From contig MU270031.1 in the NCBI GenBank assembly GCA_021432635.1, positions 1,065,994 to 1,129,993 of the forward strand: a DNA stretch of 64,000 nt, given 5' to 3'. Position numbers and translations under genes: made by a program. This DNA is from Thozetella sp. PMI_491 (lineage: Eukaryota > Ascomycota > Sordariomycetes > Chaetosphaeriales > Chaetosphaeriaceae). Below, in pieces: positions 55,697-64,000 of the stretch (the stretch's first letter is position 1; the number at the start of each line of letters is the position of its first letter). Below the pieces are notes generated by a model, which saw nothing but the letters and a program-made list of their open reading frames with translations, searched no databases and was not told where the DNA came from.

Positions 55697-57296
55697 ATGG
55701 AGACCCCACAGGTACCAATGCCGAAGGATGCCCGGGAGAGGGACATCCTTGAGAGGCTCACGGCCATCCGGGACCAGCTACTGCTTTTGAAGATGGACCG
55801 TACCAAATACATCCGGACCCAGGACGTCATGGTGCTCTACGACCAGCTCATCGAGCAGGTGAAGCAGCTCAACGCGGTCCGGCATGGCGCGAACAAGAGC
55901 GAGAACCGATGTGTGTACCTACCTTCCTACCCTTTTCTATACCTAAGTTCCATGCTGACGACGTCTGCAGTGGACAAAGTCCTCGAGAGCTGCTTCCAGC
56001 TCATCTCGCTCTTCTTCATGACGATCGGCCGTACCAGCGAAGCCCCCGCTGCATATTCCCTAACCTCGACTATCAAGAGATTGCTCGACCACCTTACGGA
56101 AGCTGGCCTCTTCTCTGCGAAGGATCTCGAGAGCATGTCACAAACGCTTAATAAGCTCACCGGAACCATGAAGAATGCAGAGCTCAAGCATGAGCCGTAC
56201 CTGGTCGAGCTGCTGTCTAACCGCGTCGATCTCTGCAAGTCGGCCCTAGATAACTTGCAAAAGCGGCTTGACAGATTGGGTCAACCTTTGCCAGCCATCC
56301 ACGAGAAACTTATCTCTATATTGCGTTCTATGTCGCTGGCGAATACCAAGGCGAAGGTGAGTTGGAGGTTCCGCGATACCAACGGACTACGCTAACGTTG
56401 CCTGTGCAGTTCTCCACCTCCGAGGTTCAGAAGCTGCAAGACCAACTGAAGGAGATAGACAATTCGAGGGTAGACGGGAAGTTCCTCGCGCCTGATGGAT
56501 CGGTCGCCGAAGGAAGCGACAAGGTGTCGGACCTCCTGGAACGTTGCCTCCAATGGTCGCAGGTTGTGCTGGACAGGTAGGCTACCAATCCTTGTTTTTT
56601 CCTGTTGAGCGGTTGCTAACTTGGAGACCAGGAAAGGAGTAATACCTGAGAACTTTCGGCCTACGTATGAAGTCTTGATAGGCATCCGGAACGATCTCGA
56701 CAAGCTGTCCCTCACGCAAGCCTGGTCCCTTCGCGAGACCGACCTGTACGACTACCAACGACAACTGGACCGGATTGACGAGAGCCGAATCGATGGCAAC
56801 TGGTTGGATGACGAAGGCAAACCAGCAGAGCTCTACGCGCAGCGGACGCTATTGTACCTCATCCGGAGGAGCTATGGGTATATCTACTACCTCATGATTT
56901 CGTCAGAGCCCGTTTCCGAGGCGCTTCTGCCCATCTACAACCAGCTGCAAACACTGAAGAGATGCCTCCTCGAGGTCAAAGGCTCGGGAGGAGTCAGCTC
57001 GGTACGGGAACTGTATCCCTACAGCATGAAGGTAACGCTGGTCCTTTTCGCCCTCCTTTGACCTCTGGCAGCTGACCAAGATTATCCAGCTGAACTCGAT
57101 CGACAACATGCGCGTCGATGGCAAGTTCATGGTGGGCAACGACATACCCGAGGGCCAAGGCAGCGTCAGCGAGCTCCTCGCCGAATGCTTCGAGCTCAAC
57201 TACGAACTCCGGGTGGCGGCCGAGCACGAAGCAGAAAAGGAGGCGGAGAAGGAAGCGACAGCTCCTGAGAATAGCGAGAAGATTGAGGCACACTGA
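55697..57296 (+). CDS. DUF2408 family protein (5 exons)
   Basis: Exons 55697-55910, 55971-56356, 56410-56576, 56632-57031 and 57090-57296 give 457 residues. It is an all-helical, soluble-looking protein with no signal peptide. Two related motifs recur: IDNSRVDGKFLAPDGSVAEG (about residues 212-235), SRIDGNWLDDEGKPAELYAQ (about 313) and MRVDGKFMVGNDIPEGQGSV (about 397), each followed by a helix with L-x-x-C or similar. This repeated R-[VI]-D-G motif is what I associate with the fungal DUF2408 family. The molecular role is unknown. The last 25 residues are Glu/Lys/Ala-rich. The start at 55697 is preceded by an open frame but is the first ATG that gives the usual ARERDILERLTAIRDQLLL beginning. 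Confidence 0.88.
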
Positions 57297-57636
57297 GCCT
57301 CTGGTGCGATCTGACATTCCGTATGAGCGGCGTTGAGAGTTTAGTCGGCGCGAGTGACGTATTATTGTATGATTGGTATGGCGGTTTATTCCGACGTTTA
57401 GGTCTTGAGGCTGCCAGGTTTGGACCGGAGGTTGGGTCGGCCACATCTTGATTCACCTCAAGTGTATGCCTCTATGTTTAGGAGCTGGAGTCTGTGGAAA
57501 CGAGACGGGAAGTCTCAGTGCTGTTTAGTAGGTATTTTTATTTTACTACGGGGTATCTACAAGTCGCATTGACCTCCTAATCGCCCCGAAATCCATTCTT
57601 GCCGACGAAAACCACCAACTGGGAGCCCTTTGCTTC
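57297..57636. other. Intergenic, DUF2408 to YCII gene
   Basis: These 340 bases lie between converging genes. I see nothing but UTR sequence. Confidence 0.5.
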
Positions 57637-58281
57637 TCATGGGTGCCGGAAGGCACACTTGAATGGCCAGATCTGGGCCTGTACTTTGGTGAGCTCAATG
57701 AACGAGTCGGAGACGAAGAGATTCGTAAGAGACGGCCAAGGCTTACCTTCTCAAGGTCCCAGACTCCGGATTTGGCATAGATGTCTTTCTTGAGGGTCTC
57801 TAGGACCTCTTCCTTGCTTTCAGCAACGAGGACCAGCGTGCTTCCGGCAAAGTCTAGGCTACTGGCCTCATCATCCTTAGGCACGCTGTTAAGGACCGCA
57901 CCTGGTGATGACAGTTAGCAACTGTGTGCCTATTCTACTCCACGAGCTCCCAAGCCCGACGTCCAAGACGCTTACCGCCCATTTTGAAGGTGCCAGACTC
58001 GATGTTCGGCGTCAGGCCCTCAAAGTGTTTGCTAGAAACGCCACAGTCAGCAGCTGGCATGTGCGGCCGGTATCGGTTGGAGAGTCAGCTCACCTCCGGA
58101 CCTCGAGTCTCTTCTCTAGCATTCCCGGTACATCAGGAATCACTACCAGGAACTCAAACTTGCGGGCTGCAGACGCCATGGTGCGAAGGTGGAGAAGGTT
58201 CGTGACAGAGGCAGGCCGTCGGCTGGTGACGTGGTAGACGGGTCTGATGGACTTGCGGGCGGCAGAAAGCACAAAAGCCAT
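57637..58281 (-). CDS. YCII-domain protein, probably mitochondrial (4 exons)
   Basis: Exons 58094-58281, 57976-58031, 57747-57901 and 57637-57678 on the reverse strand give 146 residues. The domain reads FEFLVVIPDVPGMLEKRLEV, HFEGLTPNIESGTFKMGG, LDFAGSTLVLVAESKEEVLE and DIYAKSGVWDLEKAQIWPFK. This is the YCII fold, with the conserved strand-loop at D/H positions of the family. The biochemical role is unknown. The first 34 residues (MAFVLSAARKSIRPVYHVTS onward) are basic and lack acids, like a mitochondrial presequence. A second ATG at codon 35 begins MASAARKFEFL, which is the usual cytosolic start. Confidence 0.87.
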
Positions 58282-59206
58282 GGGGGAGGAGGGCTCGTCG
58301 ACGTCTTCTTGTATTGATTGGGTAGGCGTGAGAGGGAGCGGGAGGGGGTTGCTGGGTGCACTAAGTCACTGGGGCCAGTCTACTAGTTGCCGTCTGTAGC
58401 TTCGCCAGGCACTGGATGGAGCTCAGGAGGTGGAGAGAGTCGCTGCGGAGAAGGTGGGGTTGGGGTGCAACAGGGTCCGCTCTTAGACTTGTGCCTCTAT
58501 GTCGAACTGGAGACTGCTGCCGCACGGCGCGCCTTTCTTTCGACACAAGCCACGAACACGGACCGGCTGGCCTGCCTTCTGCCAGGCGCCTGGCGGGCGT
58601 CTTCCTCGGAATTTTGTATCATAAAATACCTTCCGGCGCAGGCAAGGAGCACCAAAGTATCAGGGCCTCGCCTGCATAGCAGCGGGTATGTAAAGGACCC
58701 CAGAAAGCTACTGGTATATTTATGGAAAAGGATAAATATTGTTGTGCAGCTATATCTCGAGGCCTTTTCTCTATGCGACTTCCCTCATTTTATTGAGGCA
58801 GACAGCTAAGAGAAGTAGGGGTATATGCCAACCCGATGAAGCATCCCATGAGGCTCACTTGGAGTGTTGTCTCATTGCCCTAGGTATTTTAGACGCCTAG
58901 GGTTAATGCAACCTCCAAGGAGAGTCAGCGTCTGAGATAGGTAACTATATAGAGAATAACTTATATCTGACCCCGAAACTAAGAACCAAAAAAACTACTT
59001 TGTAGAATCAATGCATGTCTATGGAGGCGTACTGACCGAGTGTGCCTTGCATATACCATCACGTGTCCCCGTTAGCAAGCAGGGGGCAGCCAGTGAGCCT
59101 CGCCGACGCCTGGTGCACCCAGAGCTGAAGAACTTCGAGGATGTCGCAAGATTTGCCCTCAATTCTGCGTCGTGCTTAACAGCGGGCCGGGACATCCTAC
59201 AGCGGC
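58282..59206. other. Intergenic, YCII gene to NLR
   Basis: The upstream half belongs to the YCII promoter. The AT-richer half from about 58700 precedes the NLR. No gene is supported. Confidence 0.5.
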
Positions 59207-62200
59207 ATGTCGCTAAACGTTCAAGGCGCCGATGGCGCCGCGAAGGCGACGCCGGAGCAGACGCTGCAGCAAACGCTACAGGATTTCCAGAGCATTCTCT
59301 CGGCGGATCAGATCCTGGAGCTTCAGGAGCACAAGACTGTTCCCGATGCCGATGCCGTCCTGGTCTTCACAGCCGAGCTGGACTCCCGAAATAGGAATCG
59401 GAGGGGCCGCAGTATCGCCAGCAATCTTTTTTCCACGCTGCAGTGCGTTCGTGACTTCTCCGCCGTCATTGACACCTTTGTCTCTTCCCACCCAGAGGTT
59501 GCAGCTCTCGTATGGGGTAGTGTTCGACTCACCATGGTGGTATGGATCCCCCCCTGAGAATGTGGCGTCACAGATCGTTGACTTTAGACGCCCACTAGCT
59601 GATCGTAAACTTTGCCTCGTACTACGAGGCAGTTGCGAAGCTCTTCATGGAATTTGGGCATCTCTGCCCGCGCTTTGCCGAATATCAAGCCCTCTACCCA
59701 AACTCGGCGAGACTGCAGAAAACGCTCTGCGACTTCCATGCCTCCCTCGTGCGTTGCTGCAAACATGTGATTGAAGCCATTCAGCGTCCATGTGAGTATG
59801 GGTTCTATACCCTGCCGCCATCTATTAATCTACAAGAATGGGCTGACACGGCCCGAAAAGGGCGGAAGCAACTGTTCCATGCGCTCTGGGAATCCTTCGA
59901 ACAGGAATTCAAGCCGGATACAGAGGCTATTCGAAGATGCAGCGCGGAGGTCAAAGAAGAATTAGCTCTCGCCAAGGCGAGGGCTGACCACCACAACCGG
60001 CAGCTTCAGGAACTAGAACGGCAAAAGGCATCGAATAGCAGGAATAAGCTCTCTCTCTTCTTCAATAAGACCGACAAGCAGTTGGATAGACTTTCCGAGT
60101 TGCAGCTAGAGAAAGAAAAACAGCATGCACGTAAGTCGTCTTGCATCTGATTTACCGCGGTAAAAGGGTTCTTCTTCCCTAATCTTCCCGTAGGAGATCA
60201 ACGGCAGCGGCTGCTCGACACACTATCAACCCACGATTATCTGACTCCGTTCAAACAGAGTCGGAGGAAGCGGCATGGCGGCACTGCGCAGTGGATATTC
60301 CAGACGCCGGAATATGATAGCTGGATAAATAACACCACCTCCCCCCTGCTATGGTGTTCAGGAAAGAGTGAATCTTGTTCCTTCAGATGAAATCTATCTA
60401 GAGATGGCTAACTATCCGGACAGTTGGGTCTGGCAAGACCATTGTCACGTTGGTCATCCGAAGCAAGAGACTGTTCACGTTTGATCACTAACCACTATCT
60501 CAGCGCGAGTGTAGTTGACCGTATTTTGACTGAGAAACAAAATCCTGAGGTCTGCGTTGCCTTCTTCTTCCCTGGTTCTGGTCAGAGTTCCAAGGATGCA
60601 GAGACTGTGATTAGATCTATCATACGACAACTACTGACACCAAGGGATCTCCCCGAAACGATAGACACTCGCCTGGAGAAGCTCACTACCTCAATGGACC
60701 TTGAAGAGCATGTTGCGGTTCTGAAGATGGCTATTGAAAATTTGAAAATGGCGTACATTATCGTTGACGGACTCGACGAGTTTGAGAAGCAAGAGCGGAC
60801 TCGTCTCCTAAAAACCTTCTCTGGTCTTCACACTTGCGGACCAGCAGTAAGGATATTTCTGGCAGCTCGTGAGAGTATTTCGGCCGAGATTTTCATACGT
60901 TTTCCTGCTAATAATCATGTTTCTATGAGCAATGAGCTCGCGGCGCTGGACATCAAGTCTTATATTGACGACATCATTCAGGAAAGGCTCGAGGAGGAGG
61001 AGCTGACGGTGGGCGATCCGGATCTGGTTGCCGAAATCGGACATGCTCTCCTGAAAGGGGCTAATGGAATGTGAGTTATCCGGCTGCGTCGGTTCTCAAT
61101 GCGAGAGCAGGGTGGTTAATCCGTCTAGGTTCCTCTGGGTTGTGTTTCAAATCGATGAGATATGTCTACAGAGCTGTGATGACGACATCCGCACAACTCT
61201 CCAGCATCTCCCAAAGAGTCTAAGCGAAGTCTTTGACCGTGTTCTTCACCGTATACTTGTGCGTGGGAACTCCAAGGCCGCCCAGAGGGCATTCAAATGG
61301 ATCGCTGTTGCAAAACGACCATTACGTCTTGTCGAACTTCGCGAAATCCTGTTTGTGGAGACTGATCAGCAATATTCGAAACCAGAGCTCTACTGCAACG
61401 TTATTGATTGCATTGCTTCCTGGTCGGAGAACCTTGTCCGGGTCGATGAGGAACTTCAGGTCGCCCAATTTGCACACGACACCATCCGCCAGCATCTACT
61501 ACAGTATCCTTCTCTACCTCAGCTTGAAGGCTTTCATATCAATCACAAGGAGGCAGACCACCGCGTTGGCGAAATCTGTATTACTTATCTGAACTTCAGC
61601 GATTTCAAAACGACGCTGGCGCGACGCCCGAAACCGGTGGAACTGGTACCACCATCGGCGGTAGCCCAAACAGTCCTAGAGAGCAGCGTGAAGTATGGCG
61701 CTGTGAAGATGATCGCTTCAAGCCTTATCTCCAGGGGATTCCGCGGAGATCGACCTGCGAATCAACTCCCGCAGGGCATCGTGGGTTCTCTTGCGAAATA
61801 TAGGAAAGCATCCGCTGGAACGCCTGTTGAGAGGCTTCAAGGTGGTAACCCATTCCTAGCATACGCTTCAAAGTATTGGATGCATCATACCTCCGAGTTT
61901 GCCAAGGATAAGTCGAGAACTTGGAATCAATGGAATGACCTGGTGAGGGATGGACATCCACTCGCCCAGACGCCGTGGGGAAATAAACCCTTCAGTGTAT
62001 TCGATCCAGAAATTCTTTATTGGTGCTATGCATATCGACATTACCCCCTTCTTTCCATGATACTTGAGTATCCTGGCACTCAAGGAATCTATCAACGGCG
62101 TCATGTCTCTCTTTCGCTGCGCAGCGAGCTAACTTCACTTCTGTTGGAGGGTGTCACACAAGGTAAGATCAAACGGGGTGCTGCCTGGAGGAAAGGCAAC

Positions 62201-63128
62201 TCACAAGGACTTCACAGAGCTCTCTATAGCCTCCTATTTCAACCATTTCGAAGCTGTCGACAAGCTCATCGCTGCTGGAGCTGATGTCAATGCGGTGGAC
62301 GAACACCATCAGACGGCCTTGCACTTAGCTGGGCAGCGTGCTGCGGCCGAAGCCGCTTGTAGCCTTCTTAATGCTGGAGCTTTAGTTGATGCTCTCGACC
62401 AACATCAAAGGACTCCGCTACACAGAACTGCTTCATATGACCGTGGAACATTCATCAATTTTCTTCCCATAGAATTCAATGTCCACACTGCAGAGGTGCT
62501 TATTGCTGCCGGAGCCGATGTCAACGCCACAGACTGCAGCGGGGAGACCCCTCTTCATGCTGGTACAAGGCAGAGTAGCCCTACAATTGTCAGGATGCTT
62601 CTTGATGCAGGGGCCAACAGCAGTATCCAAGACTACAACGGTTGGACAGCTCTGCACCGAGCTATACGTCAAGGCAACTGTGATGTTGTCCGTGAGCTAG
62701 CCCGGGTAGCTGATGTCAACTCTCCGACCAGAGATGGCCAACCACCTCTTCATCTGGCTATTCTTCACGGCCACTTCAACGCTCTAGAGACTCTTCTTGG
62801 TTTAGGAGCCAATGTTAATCGGACAGATGACCTCGGACAGACATCTCTTCACATCGCTGCATCGAAAGGAGACAATGAGATTGTCGACGCCATTATTTCG
62901 GCCGGGGCGAATATTGATGCGGAGGACCACGGCGGGCAGACAGCTCTCCACACAGTTGCTTTTAATGATCGCCGATGCACCGTCGATATACTCATCAGTG
63001 CAGGAGCTGATATTTATGCCCGTGACAAATTTGGCCGGACGCCGGTCGATCTGGCGGCTTCCTATGGTAACAAGGTGATGAAAGACACGCTCTTGTTGGC
63101 GCACATCATGAACTGGGAGACGAAGTAG
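59207..63128 (+). CDS. Fungal NLR: DUF7708-type domain, NACHT, ankyrin repeats (8 exons)
   Basis: Exons 59207-59539, 59599-59791, 59861-60130, 60194-60367, 60424-60448, 60504-61070, 61129-62162 and 62218-63128 join to 1168 residues. Residues about 20-200 resemble the DUF7708-type N-terminal domain (VSSHPEVAALVWGSVRL, CPRFAEYQALYPNSARLQK). A coiled coil follows (about 200-265). The NACHT ATPase has Walker A GKIGSGKT (322-329), completed only by splicing through a 25-nt exon, and Walker B IIVDGLDEF (417-425). NGMFLWVVFQID and a winged-helix-like part lead to about eight ankyrin repeats (866-1168; AGADVNAVDEHHQTALHLA). Fungal NLRs are NOD-like receptors for self/non-self recognition and cell death; the trigger is not known. 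Introns at 59792 and 62163 were placed by homology and are the least certain. Confidence 0.88.
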
Positions 63129-63454
63129 GAACTGCCGCGAAGAGGAAGTGACTACAATTCCTAGTTGTAAAGGGTAGGAAATGCTGCGTAGAGCTAATTT
63201 TAGGTGCGATAAGTATCTGATGAGGGACGCCCTTGTTTATATGCCGTTCTGCGTTCGGTTTCGTCGAGTGGTGAGTGTGTTTACATTATCGGGGGTAAAA
63301 AGCGGGCCTATTTTAACCAACGCAATACCATAAAAATCTTAGCGCTTGCCCAGGCGTGTCGGTAGAGTATGGTGTATACGGTGTCTAGAGTGTATATTTC
63401 TTTTCTAGAGTCTAACCCTCTGTAATCTATGGAGTAGCTGGAAGTAACAATTCT
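63129..63454. other. Intergenic, NLR to acyl-CoA synthetase
   Basis: These 326 bases between converging genes hold their 3' ends. I see nothing else. Confidence 0.5.
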
Positions 63455-64000
63455 CTATAGCTTTGCCTTGGTATCCTGCTTCTGCATTGTCTCTGCCACA
63501 ATGCGGCGCTGGATCTTGCCCGTCGCCGTCTTCGGCATAATCTCTGTAAAGTATATCTGGTGTCGAGTCAGCATGCTTTCCCAGGAAACGGCGGTCGGAA
63601 GTTAAGACGAACCTTCTTGGGAACCTTGAATTTAGCCAGCTTCCCAGCAACCCAGCTCTTCACCTCGTCGGGAGAGAGCTTCTCGCCAGACTTAACCACG
63701 ACCGCGACGCCAATGTCCTGCCCGTACAGGTCATCCGGGATAGCAAAGCTAACCGCCTCCGATACGGCCGGGTGGCGTGTCAGCACGTTGTCCAGCTCGA
63801 TGGGGGATATCTTCTCGCCACCCTTGTTGATCAGCTCCTTGATGCGGCCTGTGATGACGATGTAGCCGTCCTCGTCCTTCTTTCCCTGGTCTCCGGTACG
63901 GAACCACCCTCGGCTCGTGAAAGCCGAGGCGTTGGCCGTGGGGTTGTTGAGGTAGCCCTTAGTGACATTCTCCCCCTTGATGCAAATCTCACCCTCCCTG
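63455..64000 (-). CDS. AMP-forming acyl-CoA synthetase, peroxisomal type (C-terminal part)
   Basis: The reverse strand holds the last two exons, 63613 to the window edge and 63455-63556. Conserved blocks are EGEICIKGENVTKGYLNNPT, the ATP-binding WFRTGDQG, ITGRIKELINKGGEKISPIE with the hinge, YGQDIGVAVVVKSGEKLSPD and the final lysine motif PKTATGKIQRR. These define the adenylate-forming (AMP-binding) superfamily. The last three residues are AKL, a peroxisomal targeting signal type 1 variant. The layout resembles yeast Pcs60 (oxalyl-CoA synthetase), but the substrate part lies outside the window, so that assignment is tentative. Confidence 0.9.

Noticed and set aside
59792-59860. Reading straight through as coding in the NLR
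   Set aside because: It is open, but splicing GTGAGT to the AG at 59860 gives the family-like QRPWRKQLF junction. The AG at 59833 would create a stop.

Overview
The window looks like nuclear DNA of a filamentous ascomycete, probably a Sordariomycete (perhaps Sordariales; this is inferred from gene content and splicing style, not shown). Genes are compact, carry short GT..AG introns of about 50-90 nt, lie on both strands, and have the GC-rich codon use and Ala/Lys/Glu-rich tails of Pezizomycotina. I support 25 protein genes by family recognition, exon phase and conserved motifs. I see no rRNA, tRNA, CRISPR array or intact transposon.

Layout. 0-5.3 kb: start of prohibitin PHB1 (-), divergent from cytochrome bc1 subunit QCR8 (+); U5 snRNP protein DIM1/DIB1 (-); N-terminal acetyltransferase NAA10/ARD1 (+). 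5.9-14 kb: an 817-aa unrecognised Pro/Gly-rich protein (-), eIF2B beta GCD7 (-), NHP2 (+), a DUF1761 membrane protein (-). 15.8-22.7 kb: NEM1 phosphatase (-), a HET-domain protein (+), a short-chain dehydrogenase (+). 23-29.4 kb: cytosolic MetRS (-), LTO1 (+), complex I 21.3 kDa-type subunit (-), nuclear BCP-type peroxiredoxin DOT5 (+). 31.4-37.3 kb: mitochondrial NAD/pyrimidine-type carrier (-), bc1 subunit QCR7 (+), mannosyltransferase MNN9 (-). 37.3-49.4 kb: gene-poor stretch holding a tandem-exon gene (40.2-41.5 kb) and a frameshifted 3-methyladenine DNA glycosylase (43.2-44.3 kb). 49.4-58.3 kb: GPI protein ECM33 (+), splicing factor SPF45 (-), ribosomal stalk P1 (-), a DUF2408 protein (+), a YCII-domain protein (-). 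59.2-64 kb: a DUF7708-type/NACHT/ankyrin NLR (+) and the 3' end of a peroxisomal acyl-CoA synthetase (-).

Most of the window is conserved housekeeping (respiratory chain, translation, splicing, cell wall). The accessory elements are the HET protein, the NLR and the tandem-exon gene. The HET protein and NLR belong to the fungal self/non-self recognition and immunity classes; the tandem-exon gene is unplaced.

The main discovery candidate is the gene at 40229-41497. It encodes four copies of an 84-residue domain I do not recognise. The first three copies are each one phase-0 exon of exactly 252 nt. All four are separated by phase-0 introns of 50-52 nt that are themselves related. The last two exon-intron units are nearly identical. 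Even the 24-nt first exon looks like the tail of another repeat unit. This implies serial duplication of exon-intron modules in a fungus, with a gradient from old (5') to recent (3').
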